From: Modestobacter marinus | GTDB lineage: Bacteria > Actinomycetota > Actinomycetes > Mycobacteriales > Geodermatophilaceae | DNA: 64,000 nucleotides | Direction: 5' to 3' | Assembly (NCBI RefSeq): GCF_011758655.1 | Contig: NZ_JAAMPA010000003.1 | Span: forward strand, 186,001-250,000 | Shown: positions 26,205 to 33,759 of the stretch, in pieces | Layout of the letters: every line of letters starts with the position of its first letter | Position numbering within the stretch: position 1 is the first letter of the stretch | The notes under the pieces: model-generated | Databases searched by the model: none | Told to the model about the DNA's origin: nothing | Seen by the model: only the letters and a program-made list of their open reading frames with translations | Made by a program: the position numbers and the translations under genes

Positions 26205-26545
26205 GAATTAATACGGCTCGTCAAGAATGCGCCCCGGGCTACCTGGCTGCGGGACCGCTCCTGCGACGGCAGAAAAACGCATACGTCTTGTCAAGAAGAC
26301 CCTGGATCTCTCGGCAGCGCCGGCACAGTGTCGGCTGCTGCGCCGCGGCCGAACCCCGGAAACCCTTGCTGCGCAAGGAATCAAAGGGAATGAGCACCGG
26401 CTGCACGCCTGGCGGATGTTAGTACGACTCGTGAACTTGACAGGACGTATGCAAAAGCGGATTCTTCAAGGCGCGGGTGTTCGAGGCCCGCGGCTGAGCC
26501 GCCCGGCCCCTGTGACGAGGGACCGGACGGCGTCCAGCAGGTGGA
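26205..26545. other. Non-coding stretch with 17-bp motif copies
   Basis: 341 nt without a supported gene. It holds four copies of the ATACGnCTyGTCAAGAA motif described separately. Confidence 0.45.
26211..26450. repeat. Four copies of a 17-bp motif (three direct, one inverted)
   Basis: Copies at 26211-26227 (ATACGGCTCGTCAAGAA), 26281-26297 (ATACGTCTTGTCAAGAA), 26422-26438 (GTACGACTCGTGAACTT) and, inverted, 26450-26434 (ATACGTCCTGTCAAGTT). The first two start exactly 70 nt apart. The last two overlap head-to-head as an imperfect palindrome. They look like protein-binding or recombination sites. Confidence 0.6.
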
Positions 26546-26806
26546 TCAGTTCGACTGCCGCCGCAAACGGCAGACGAGGGCGTTACCAGCGCTCAGGACG
26601 AGCATCACCACGGTCGACCCCGCCCACTGGGTGGGGTCATCGTGCTGTCCGAGGACAGCCGCGACCTGGTTGCCCAGGGCCAGGGCCTTGGAGATCAAGA
26701 CCAGGGTCTTGGTCGCCACCTCGAGGTCTACGTCCGGCAGGCGCTCGCGGAAGTTCGCCGGATCCTTGCGGTGCCGACCCCTTCCGCTACTAGAGTTTTC
26801 AGGCAT
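26546..26806 (-). CDS. 86-aa membrane protein
   Basis: Starts MPENSSSGRGRHRKDPANFR with a basic head. Two hydrophobic segments follow (ATKTLVLISKALALGNQVAA and STVVMLVLSAGNALVCRLRR), predicted as transmembrane helices. GAGAGGA lies 5 nt before ATG 26806, a good ribosome binding site. No family recognised. It converges on the HTH gene and its promoter lies in the A/T-richer stretch to the right. Confidence 0.55.
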   Translation of the reverse strand: MPENSSSGRGRHRKDPANFRERLPDVDLEVATKTLVLISKALALGNQVAAVLGQHDDPTQWAGSTVVMLVLSAGNALVCRLRRQSN

Positions 26807-27236
26807 TCTTGTCCTCTCCGCGGCTCCGGCCTCCCCTCTCGACGGGTTGTGTTACCGGTACCATTTCTCGGTGACCGGGAAGGTCACTGAGAGCAACCTA
26901 GTCGACAGGTCCGACACGTGAAAGCCACCCTGGACGGGTGGGCTCACCGGCGCGCCCCTGCCTTTAGATTACCCGATTCATAAATTGCGTATTTACGCAA
27001 GCATGTGTGCAGGTGGCGCCGTCCATGCGGTGAGCGCACGCGCCCTCCCGAGCATTCGGAATGTCCTTTACGGGCCAGACCGAGCCGCGAAAAGTTACGG
27101 CGTGTCGGCGACTCCCGCGCGTGTCGCGCCCCGACGCCGGCAGGTCGTCAAGCGGGGGACGTGCCGCGGCTGAGCCACTAGACATGCCGCAGCCGGCCCA
27201 GGCCGACCGGGTCGCCGAACAGCGACGGAGACCCCC
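26807..27236. other. Non-coding stretch with an A/T-rich palindrome
   Basis: 430 nt without a supported gene. It includes an A/T-rich block (26965-27000) with the 16-bp palindrome below. Likely holds divergent promoters for the membrane protein on the left and the secreted protein on the right. Confidence 0.4.
26985..27000. promoter_or_regulatory. 16-bp palindrome TTGCGTATTTACGCAA
   Basis: Two 7-bp perfect half-sites with a TT centre in A/T-rich DNA between divergent genes; operator-like. Confidence 0.45.
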
Positions 27237-27866
27237 ATGTCCGCCCTGTCCACGCGCCGCATCGCCGCCGTCACCATGGCCGGGCTGGTCACCGGTGCAG
27301 CCACCCTGGTTGCTGCTCTAGCGGCCCTGGCCGCACCGGCACCGCTGCCGACCCCCGTCGTCTCGGACACGACCCTCGTCCCGGGGCAGCCGTTCACCGT
27401 GACCTTCACCGGGTGCACCCCCGACCCGGTCGGCTCGACCCCCGACGCCGACGGATCGACACCCTTCATCTGGTACGAGATCACCAACGTGACCGTCCAG
27501 TTCGCCGACGTCACCCTCCCTGACGGCAGCGTCGTCTTCGAGAACTCGTTGCCGCTCGGGACGCCCCCGGGGGAGTACACGATCGAGGGCGTCTGCGACC
27601 ACCTCTACCGGGTGCAGTTCTACCCGGACGTCACCGTGACGGTGGCCGAGACCGCACCCACCCCGCCGGCCCCGCCGACCGACCCGGAGAAGGACGACGC
27701 CAAAGCCAAGGCCAAGGCGTTGGTCCTGGCCAAGGCCAAGGCGTTGGTCCTGGCCAAGGCCAAGGCGTTCATCAAGGACAAGGACCTGACCAAGGACACC
27801 GCGAAGGCGAAGGCCAAGGTGTTGGCCAAGGTGCTGGCGAAGGCCAAGGCCAAGGCCAAGGGGTGA
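27237..27866 (+). CDS. Secreted protein with lysine-rich repeat tail
   Basis: A 209-aa protein. It has an N-terminal signal (MSALSTRRIAAVTMAGLVTG then AATLVAALAALAAPAP), a beta-rich domain (~40-135: TTLVPGQPFTVTFTGCTPDP, PPGEYTIEGVCDHLYRVQFY), a proline linker, then a tail of about 60 residues built from KAKALVLA-type repeats and ending AKAKAKAKG. The tail is strongly basic and predicted helical, and could bind the cell wall or other polyanions. GGAG lies about 6-7 nt before ATG 27237. The repeat region is internally duplicated at the DNA level. Confidence 0.72.
   Translation: MSALSTRRIAAVTMAGLVTGAATLVAALAALAAPAPLPTPVVSDTTLVPGQPFTVTFTGCTPDPVGSTPDADGSTPFIWYEITNVTVQFADVTLPDGSVVFENSLPLGTPPGEYTIEGVCDHLYRVQFYPDVTVTVAETAPTPPAPPTDPEKDDAKAKAKALVLAKAKALVLAKAKAFIKDKDLTKDTAKAKAKVLAKVLAKAKAKAKG
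27705..27770 (+). repeat. 24-bp tandem repeat inside the lysine-rich tail
   Basis: Two identical 24-bp units (27705-27728, 27729-27752) and a partial third unit encode AKAKALVL. Copy number could vary by slippage. Confidence 0.75.
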
Positions 27867-27875
27867 GCTCGGGCG

Positions 27876-27960
27876 CGACGTGCGGCTGAGCGACGAGGCG
27901 GGCACCGAGGACACGTCCTCGGTGCCCGCCGACGCCGTGGAGCTGCGCGGCACCGGCTGA
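27876..27960 (+). pseudogene. Displaced 3' end of an Rv2466c-like gene
   Basis: Reads RDVRLSDEAGTEDTSS then VPADAVELRGTG and TGA, matching the end of the gene at 10096-10761 ([22 protein letters not shown]). There is no start and no room for the catalytic domain. The last 52 nt are 46/52 identical to 10710-10761. Confidence 0.7.
27909..27960 (+). repeat. Right copy of 52-nt repeat flanking island 1
   Basis: Partner of 10710-10761; see that entry. Backbone genes resume 39 nt downstream. Confidence 0.7.
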
Positions 27961-27998
27961 GCACCCCCGTCCGGGAGCGGGTGCGGCAGGATGACCCG

Positions 27999-28766
27999 AT
28001 GCCGCACCCCCTTCGTCAGCGGATCTTCATCACCGGTGCCAGCGCGGGCCTCGGTCAGGGCATGGCCCGGGAGTTCGCCGCCCGCGGCCGGGACCTGGTC
28101 CTGGTCGCCCGGCGGCTGGACCGGCTGTCGGAGCTCCGCGGGGAGCTGCTGGCCCGGCACCCCGGCATCCGCGTCGTGGTCGGTGAGCTGGACGTCGACG
28201 ACCCCGAGGCCGTCGCCGAGACCGTGCCGCGGCTGGCCGGTCAGCTCGGGGGCATCGACCGGTTCGTCGCCAACGCCGGCATCGGCAAGGGGGCGCCGGT
28301 GGGCACCGGGCACGCCCGGCCCAACCGCCAGGTGCTGGTCACCAACGTGCTGGGCACCCACGCCAGCTGCGAGGCGGCGGTCGCGTTGTTCCGGTCCCAG
28401 GGGAGTGGCCACCTGGTGGTGATCTCCTCGGTCGCCGGGGTGCGGGGGATGGGCGGCACCCGGACGGCGTACGCCACCTCCAAGGCCGCCGACGCCGTGC
28501 TCGCCGAGGGCATCCGGGCCGACCTGCTGGGCGACCGGCGCACCCGCGACATCCGGGTGACGACGATCCACCCCGGCTTCATCGAGACCGACATCAACAC
28601 CGGCCGCCGCGGCCCGTTCACCGTCGACCTGCCGACCGGCGTGACCGCGCTGACCGCGGCGATCGAGCGGGAGCCGGTGCGCGCCTACGTCCCCGAGTGG
28701 CCGTGGCGCCCGGTCGCCGGCCTGCTGCGCGTTCTGCCGCTGCCCGTCGTCCGGAAGCTCGCCTGA
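27999..28766 (+). CDS. Short-chain dehydrogenase/reductase
   Basis: NAD(P)-dependent oxidoreductase of 255 aa, classical SDR. Rossmann glycine motif TGASAGLGQG (residues ~13-22), NAG at FVANAGIGKG, catalytic Ser in VVISSVAGVRG and YATSK with Tyr and Lys. It ends with a short hydrophobic C-terminus (LLRVLPLPVVRKLA), as in SDRs of lipid metabolism. ATG 27999 is preferred; CAGGAT lies 6 nt upstream, suggesting a leaderless message. It is the first backbone gene right of island 1. Substrate unknown. Confidence 0.9.
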   Translation: MPHPLRQRIFITGASAGLGQGMAREFAARGRDLVLVARRLDRLSELRGELLARHPGIRVVVGELDVDDPEAVAETVPRLAGQLGGIDRFVANAGIGKGAPVGTGHARPNRQVLVTNVLGTHASCEAAVALFRSQGSGHLVVISSVAGVRGMGGTRTAYATSKAADAVLAEGIRADLLGDRRTRDIRVTTIHPGFIETDINTGRRGPFTVDLPTGVTALTAAIEREPVRAYVPEWPWRPVAGLLRVLPLPVVRKLA

Positions 28767-28782
28767 GCCGAGGGCCGGGGCC

Positions 28783-29538
28783 TCAGAGCCGGGAGCGGGC
28801 GATCTCCCTGGTCCGCTCGTCGAACGGCGGGTCGGTGGCCGGGTCGGCGAGCCACCGGGCCAGCAGGGCCAGCTCGTCGCGCTGGGCGGTCACGAAGGCC
28901 GCGTCCACCACCCCGCCGTGCCCGGGGACCACGGGCCCCCGCACCAGCTCGAGCAGCGCCGTGGTCGTGACCGCCCACTCCAGCGGATAGGCGTCCTCCA
29001 TCGCCGGGGGCGCCCCGTCCTCGACCAGGTCCCCGGCGAACAGGACGTCGTCCACGGCGACCACCAGGTCCGCGCCGGTGTGCCCCCGCCCCAGGTGGCG
29101 CAGCGTCACCGTCCGGCCGCCCACGTCGAGCACGGCGAGGTCGTCGACCAGGCGGTCGGGCGGGTCGATCGGTGCGGTCGCGACGAGCTCGGCCGCGGGG
29201 TCGCCGTCCTCGCGGAGACCGGTGACCACCGAGGCGCGCTGCTGCTCACCGGTCGCCTCGAGCTCCTCGGCGCACTGGCGGTGCCCCCAGATGTCGGCCG
29301 GGCGGAAGGCGGCGTTGCCGAAGCAGTGGTCGAAGTGCGCGTGGGTGTTCACCACCGTCCACGGGTGCGGGGTGACCGCCCGGACCGCCTCGGCCAGGGC
29401 CCGGCCCTCACCGAGGTGCGAGCGGGTGTCGACCACCAGGCAGCCGCCGTCGCCGACCACCAGGCCGCAGTTGAGGTCGAGCTCCCGGTGCCGGCGGACG
29501 AACACCCGGTCGCCGATCTCCCGCCAGCCGGCGGTCAC
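28783..29538 (-). CDS. Metallo-beta-lactamase-fold hydrolase
   Basis: A 251-aa protein. The zinc motif is THAHFDHCFGN (HxHxDH) near residue 68; GRGHTGADLV and FAGDLVEDG supply later ligands and VVPGHGGVVD the last histidine. It resembles the glyoxalase II/QuiB-like subgroup, so a thioester or lactone substrate is more likely than a beta-lactam. The GTG start overlaps the DUF429 stop by 4 nt, so the two are translationally coupled. It converges with the SDR gene 16 nt away. Confidence 0.88.
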   Translation of the reverse strand: MTAGWREIGDRVFVRRHRELDLNCGLVVGDGGCLVVDTRSHLGEGRALAEAVRAVTPHPWTVVNTHAHFDHCFGNAAFRPADIWGHRQCAEELEATGEQQRASVVTGLREDGDPAAELVATAPIDPPDRLVDDLAVLDVGGRTVTLRHLGRGHTGADLVVAVDDVLFAGDLVEDGAPPAMEDAYPLEWAVTTTALLELVRGPVVPGHGGVVDAAFVTAQRDELALLARWLADPATDPPFDERTREIARSRL

Positions 29539-30212
29539 CAGCAGATCCGCATCGGCCGGCCGCGGGAGTCGGTCGTCCCGTTCCCCACGCACTCGGCCGC
29601 TCCGGCGGCCAGCCGCTGGGCCGACCAGGCGGCGGCGCAGGCGTCGAGGGCGTCGACCAGGGGGACGCCGGTGGGCGCTGCGGCGAGCGCCTCCTCGACG
29701 TCCATCACCGCGCGCAGCGTCGCCAGCCGCTGCACCGTGCCGCGGGCGGTGCCCTTGCGGTCGGTGACCCCGCCCAGCCCGAGCCGGAACGCCAGCTCGG
29801 GGTGCACCTCGACCACCCGGTCGGTCGGTGGGTCGCCGAGGACGTCGTCCAGGGCCCGGATGGAGCGGACCAGCATGAACGCCTGGGCCGACGGCGCGCG
29901 CGGGGGATCGGTGGCCGCACGGGAGATGGCCCGGGCCTCCGCGTAGTCGTCGGTGGCCAGCACCGCCCGCACCGGTGTGGGGAACACCGAGCTGGCCGCG
30001 CCCGTGGGCCGCAGCAGCCCGGCAGCCGCGACGTCGCAGGCCCGGGCGCCGTCCTCGGAGAGACCGATCGGCATGTCGATGGCCACCACCTCGACGTCCG
30101 GCACCGCGAGCACCGCCGCCGCGTCGTCCAGCACCCTCAGCTCCACCGTGCGTCCGTCGAGCAGCGCACCGACCCACTTCCCGCGCCAGCCGTCGACCCC
30201 CAGAACCGCCAC
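29535..30212 (-). CDS. DUF429 family protein
   Basis: A 225-aa protein with VLGVDGWRGKWVGALLDG at the start, AIDMPIGLSEDGARACD, FPTPVRAVL and EVHPELAFRLGLG, followed by ALDACAAAWSAQRL. This is the DUF429 pattern, an RNase-H-like fold with conserved acidic residues predicted to be a nuclease-like enzyme; the activity is not known. GTG 30212 is 38 bp from the rpiB start on the other strand. Coupled to the downstream metallo-hydrolase. Confidence 0.87.
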   Translation of the reverse strand: MAVLGVDGWRGKWVGALLDGRTVELRVLDDAAAVLAVPDVEVVAIDMPIGLSEDGARACDVAAAGLLRPTGAASSVFPTPVRAVLATDDYAEARAISRAATDPPRAPSAQAFMLVRSIRALDDVLGDPPTDRVVEVHPELAFRLGLGGVTDRKGTARGTVQRLATLRAVMDVEEALAAAPTGVPLVDALDACAAAWSAQRLAAGAAECVGNGTTDSRGRPMRICW

Positions 30213-30250
30213 CGGGCCAGCCTGCCAGGAGTCGGTGAGAAGATCGGCAC

Positions 30251-30736
30251 ATGCGCGTCTTCCTCGGTACCGACCACGCCGGTCTCGAACTGAAGTCCCA
30301 CCTGATGCAGGTGCTCGCCGACGAGGGCTTCGAGCCGGTCGACTGCGGGGCCTACGACTACGACCCGCAGGACGACTACCCGCCGTTCTGCTTCGAGGTC
30401 GGGGAGCGGGTCGTCACCGAGCCGGGCAGCCTCGGCATCGTCATCGGCGGCTCGGGCAACGGCGAGCAGATCGCCGCCAACAAGGTCCCCGGCGTCCGCG
30501 CCGCGCTGATCTGGAACGAGAGCACCGCCCAGCTGGCCCGCCAGCACAACGACGCCAACGTCGCCGCGGTGGGCAACCGGCAGCACAGCGTGGAGGAGGC
30601 CACCGCCCTGGTGCTGACCTACCTGCGCGAGCCGTTCAGCGGCGAGGAGCGGCACAGCCGCCGGATCGGTCTGCTCAGCGAGTACGAGCAGAACCGGCAG
30701 CGTCCGGCCGGCGGGCTGCCCACCCGCACCCCGTGA
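30251..30736 (+). CDS. rpiB: Ribose-5-phosphate isomerase B
   Basis: Interconverts ribose-5-phosphate and ribulose-5-phosphate in the pentose phosphate pathway; cytosolic. The 161-aa product matches the RpiB/LacAB family: GTDHAGLELK at the N-terminus, GIVIGGSGNGEQIAANK phosphate-binding loop, ALIWNESTAQLARQHNDANV and VGNRQHS. The actinobacterial type lacks the catalytic Cys seen in E. coli RpiB and uses an acidic residue, consistent with SGNGE here. It is the Rv2465c orthologue and resumes the conserved order after island 1. Confidence 0.95.
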   Translation: MRVFLGTDHAGLELKSHLMQVLADEGFEPVDCGAYDYDPQDDYPPFCFEVGERVVTEPGSLGIVIGGSGNGEQIAANKVPGVRAALIWNESTAQLARQHNDANVAAVGNRQHSVEEATALVLTYLREPFSGEERHSRRIGLLSEYEQNRQRPAGGLPTRTP

Positions 30737-30746
30737 GCGGGCGCCG

Positions 30747-31337
30747 GTGACCGGGGACGACCTGCGGGCCGCCGGCGCCGCGGTGCGGGAGCTGTTCGCC
30801 CGGGTGCCCGACGGTGCGGCGGCGGTGCCGACGCTGGGCACCGACGTCGTCGGCGTCGCCGCGCACATCACCTCCTGCCTGACCTGGTACGCCCAGGACC
30901 TGGTCGCCGGGCCGGTGGAGGTGAGCGCCTTCGACGTCGTCCGCCGGCCGGACGCCGACCTCGCCGAGACGTGCCTGCAGTTGGCTGCCGCGACCGAGGT
31001 GCTCGCCCGGGTGGTCGACACCGCCGGACCGGACGAGCGCGGCGCGCACGACTGGGGGCTGGCCGACGCCTCCGGCTTCGCCGGGATGGGCTGCGCGGAG
31101 CTGCTGCTGCACACCGGCGACGTCGCCATGGACCGCGAGCTGGCGTGGAGGCCGCCGTCCCGGCTGGCCGAGGCGACCCGGGCGCGGCTCTTCCCCTGGG
31201 CCCCGGCCGACGCCGACCCGTGGGCGGCCCTGCTGTGGGCCACCGGCCGTGGCGAGCTGCCCGGCCGGGAACCGGTCACCTCCTGGCGCTGGCACTGCGC
31301 CCCGCTGTCGGAGTGGGACGGCACCCAGCCCGGCTGA
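30747..31337 (+). CDS. Maleylpyruvate isomerase-family, mycothiol-dependent (DinB-like) protein
   Basis: A 196-aa four-helix-bundle protein of the DinB/MDMPI type: VVGVAAHITSCLTWYAQDLV near the N-terminus carries the metal-ligand histidine, and ELLLHTGDVAMDRELAW the second histidine. Members use mycothiol as co-substrate for isomerisation or transfer reactions. GTG 30747 lies 10 nt after the rpiB stop, so it is probably in the same operon. The exact reaction cannot be read from sequence. Confidence 0.78.
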   Translation: MTGDDLRAAGAAVRELFARVPDGAAAVPTLGTDVVGVAAHITSCLTWYAQDLVAGPVEVSAFDVVRRPDADLAETCLQLAAATEVLARVVDTAGPDERGAHDWGLADASGFAGMGCAELLLHTGDVAMDRELAWRPPSRLAEATRARLFPWAPADADPWAALLWATGRGELPGREPVTSWRWHCAPLSEWDGTQPG

Positions 31338-31354
31338 GGCGCCGGAGCGGTCAG

Positions 31355-31371
31355 GCCCCTCCCAGAGGGGC
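31355..31371. terminator. Hairpin terminator between convergent genes
   Basis: Stem GCCCCTC / GAGGGGC with a 3-nt loop between the isomerase-family gene and the acetyltransferase gene; further G/C pairing is possible outside it. Confidence 0.6.
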
Positions 31372-31382
31372 GCGGGGCCCGC

Positions 31383-32624
31383 TCAGAAGTCGTCGGGGCA
31401 CCAGGGCGCGACCGGCCAGCCGAAGGCCGTCGACGCCTGGGTCACCGCACCCGGGCTGATCTCGGTCACCCGGCCGGCGGCCTGCAGCGAGGCGAACGAG
31501 ACGCCGCCCAGGTAGGCCGCTGCCAGCGCGTCCACGTCCACGACCAGGTCCGGGTCGCGGTCGGTGCGGTCACTGTAAGCACCGGCCGGGTGGCCCCAGA
31601 CGTGCCAGCGCCCGTCGTTCCAGTCACAGAACCGGTCGCGCACCTCGAACACCATGTCCAGCCGGGCCGGGTACCGGCGGGCGGACAGGGCAGCGCCCAC
31701 GTCGACCAGCCGCACCCAGAGCGCATCGACCGGCCGGGCGTGCCACGCCCGGCCGTTCACCAGCAGGTGCGCCAGCGGGTCGTCGACGGGACCGGAGGGG
31801 TACTCGATCGTGCGCATGAGGTCCTGCCCGAGCAGGAAGCGCCACAGCGCGGCGTAGCCGGTCGGGCTGCTCGCCCGGACCTCCTCGACGGTCAGCGTGC
31901 CGTCGGGCTCGCTGGTGTCGGTCCAGGCCGCCCGCAGCCGGTAGCTGGCGAAGCCGGTGACCGTCCCGTCCGCCTCCACGTGCAGGGCCAGCTGGCGGGG
32001 CGGGCCACCGGCGGCGCGCTCGGCGGAGTCGTACAGCCGCCGCTCCCACCACGTCTCGTCCCGGGCCATGTTGCCCGGCACCCACCGGCGTAGCTGCTCG
32101 TGCAGCGCCTCGGCCGCCGGGCGGAACTGCTCGACGTCGACCAGCCGGACCGTGCCGGTGCCGCAGTCGACGTCCGGGCGCAGCTGCAGCCGCTCGGTCA
32201 GCCCGGTCCAGCCGCCGCGCCGGGCGGCCGGGGCGTACCCGAAGCGGCCGTAGATCGGCCACTCCGCGGCCCACAGCGCCGCCACCGGCTCCCGGCCGGC
32301 CGCGTGCACCTCGGCCAGCTGCCGCCGCATCATCGCCGTCAGCACCCCGCGCCGCCGGTGGGTGGGGGAGACGGTCACCCAGGTGACGCCCGCGGTCGGC
32401 ACCACCGCCCCGGGCACGGTCATCTCCAGGCTGTAGATCCCGGCGGTGGCGGCCACCCGCTCGCCGTCGAACAGGGCCAGCGAGCGGTCCAGCTCGGCCA
32501 TCGGGGACGGGGAGTCCATGTAGGGGCCGGTGTGGTCGTGGCCGAAGGTGGTGCGCATCCCGCGGACGAATCGCGGCCACTCCTCGGCGGTGATGGGGCG
32601 GAGCTGGTCGGCGAAGTCGGTCAC
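31383..32624 (-). CDS. Eis-family GNAT N-acetyltransferase
   Basis: A 413-aa protein with the Eis layout: N-terminal GNAT domain with acetyl-CoA loop VTVSPTHRRRGVLTAMMRRQ, YGRFGYAPAARRG, a second degenerate GNAT domain in the middle and a sterol-carrier-like C-terminal domain ending in the carboxylate (APWCPDDF) that in Eis acts as base. Family members acetylate amines, including aminoglycosides in mycobacteria; the substrate here is unknown. GTG 32624 has TAGACA 6 nt upstream, a likely leaderless start. Confidence 0.9.
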   Translation of the reverse strand: MTDFADQLRPITAEEWPRFVRGMRTTFGHDHTGPYMDSPSPMAELDRSLALFDGERVAATAGIYSLEMTVPGAVVPTAGVTWVTVSPTHRRRGVLTAMMRRQLAEVHAAGREPVAALWAAEWPIYGRFGYAPAARRGGWTGLTERLQLRPDVDCGTGTVRLVDVEQFRPAAEALHEQLRRWVPGNMARDETWWERRLYDSAERAAGGPPRQLALHVEADGTVTGFASYRLRAAWTDTSEPDGTLTVEEVRASSPTGYAALWRFLLGQDLMRTIEYPSGPVDDPLAHLLVNGRAWHARPVDALWVRLVDVGAALSARRYPARLDMVFEVRDRFCDWNDGRWHVWGHPAGAYSDRTDRDPDLVVDVDALAAAYLGGVSFASLQAAGRVTEISPGAVTQASTAFGWPVAPWCPDDF

Positions 32625-32733
32625 GGGAGGTGTCTACCCGGCGGGTACGACGCTCGGCCAACGAGTTCCGGCCTCAGTGACCGGCGGCCGGCAGCCAGCC
32701 CTCCCTGTCGGTGGCCGGTGGCACCCTGCCGCC

Positions 32734-33081
32734 ATGGCAGCCACCCCCGACGACGTACGGGCGATCGCCCTGGCCCTGCCGGAGGCCACCGAGCGGCCGG
32801 CGTGGGACATGGCCTGCCTGCGGGTGCGCGACAAGGTCTTCGCGTCGATGCCGCCGGCGGAGGAGTGGGTGGCGATCCGGCTGGCGCCCGGGGAGAACGC
32901 CGAGCTGGCCGCCGAGCGGCCGGCGGTGTTCTCGGTGCCCCACCACTACCGCAACAGCAGCATGGTCGTCGTCCAGCTCGCGGCCGTGGACCGGACGGAG
33001 CTGGCCGAGCTGCTCACCGAGGCGTGGCGGCTGCGGGCACCGGCCCGGCTGCGGGCGGCCTTCGACGCCGGGGCCGGCTGA
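32734..33081 (+). CDS. MmcQ/YjbR family DNA-binding protein
   Basis: A 115-aa protein: ATPDDVRAIALALPEATERP, then WDMACLRVRDKVFASMPPAE and the family end FSVPHHYRNSSMVVVQL, ELAELLTEAWRLRAPARLR. The CyaY-like fold of this family is thought to bind DNA; no catalytic residues are known. ATG 32734 fits the conserved N-terminus; there is no strong Shine-Dalgarno. A divergent partner (acetyltransferase) starts 109 bp away. Confidence 0.85.
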   Translation: MAATPDDVRAIALALPEATERPAWDMACLRVRDKVFASMPPAEEWVAIRLAPGENAELAAERPAVFSVPHHYRNSSMVVVQLAAVDRTELAELLTEAWRLRAPARLRAAFDAGAG

Positions 33082-33097
33082 GCCGGTGCGCCCCCGG

Positions 33098-33742
33098 TCA
33101 GCTGCGCAGGTAGGCCAGGGTCGCCATCACCCGGCGGTGCTGGTCCTCGTCCTGGGACAGGCCGAGCTTGGCGAAGATGTGCTGGGTGTGCTTCTCCACC
33201 GCCCCCTGGGTGACGACCAGCTCGCGGGCGATCGCGGCGTTGGAGTGCCCCTCGGCGATCAGTCCCAGCACCTCCCGCTCCCGAGGGGAGAGGGAGCGCA
33301 CCGGGTCGTCCCTCCGGCGCCGGGCGAACAGCTGGGCGACCACCTGCGGGTCGAGCACGGTGCCGCCGGCCACGACGTCGTCCAGCGCGGTCAGGAACTG
33401 GTCCACCTGCGCGACCCGGTCCTTGAGCAGGTACCCGACACCGCCGGCGCCGTCGGCGAGCAGCTCGTCGGCGTAGGCCACCTCGACGTACTGGGAGAGC
33501 ACCAGCACCGCGGTGCTGGGGACGGCGCGGCGCGCCTCGACCGCGGCCCGCAGCCCCTCGTCGGTGTGGGTCGGCGGCATCCGGACGTCGACGACGGCGA
33601 CGTCCGGGCGGTGCTCGACGACCGACCGCACCAGCGACGGCCCGTCGGCGACGGCGGCCACCACCTCGGTGCCGGCCTCGCCGAGCAACCGGACGAGGCC
33701 CTCCCGGAGCAGCACCGAGTCCTCGGCCAGCACGACCCGCAT
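33098..33742 (-). CDS. NarL/LuxR-type response regulator
   Basis: A 214-aa cytosolic transcription regulator. Receiver domain: MRVVLAEDSVLLREGLVRLL with the acidic pair, VVDVRMPP containing the phosphoacceptor Asp, and LLKDR with the conserved Lys. LuxR-type HTH: LSPREREVLGLIAEGHSNAA, IARELVVTQGAVEKHTQHIF. GGAGGA lies 6 nt before ATG 33742. It starts 17 nt after the kinase gene, so the pair is one operon and the kinase should phosphorylate it. Target genes unknown. Confidence 0.94.
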   Translation of the reverse strand: MRVVLAEDSVLLREGLVRLLGEAGTEVVAAVADGPSLVRSVVEHRPDVAVVDVRMPPTHTDEGLRAAVEARRAVPSTAVLVLSQYVEVAYADELLADGAGGVGYLLKDRVAQVDQFLTALDDVVAGGTVLDPQVVAQLFARRRRDDPVRSLSPREREVLGLIAEGHSNAAIARELVVTQGAVEKHTQHIFAKLGLSQDEDQHRRVMATLAYLRS

Positions 33743-33759
33743 CCGGTGTCCTCCCTCGG

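Larger units (their letters stand above)
10762..27960. mobile_element. Island 1: decayed accessory region
   Basis: About 17.2 kb that splits the conserved order Rv2466c-like / rpiB. It is bounded by the 3' end of the Rv2466c-like gene and a second copy of that end. Contents: an intact IS3-family element, a C-terminal tyrosine-recombinase fragment, pseudogenes with frameshifts or stops, small HTH and Lsr2-like proteins, and toxin- or defence-like genes. No functional integrase or replication gene is visible, so it is probably immobile now. Whether the repeats are true att sites or a gene-duplication scar is not settled by the sequence. Confidence 0.6.
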
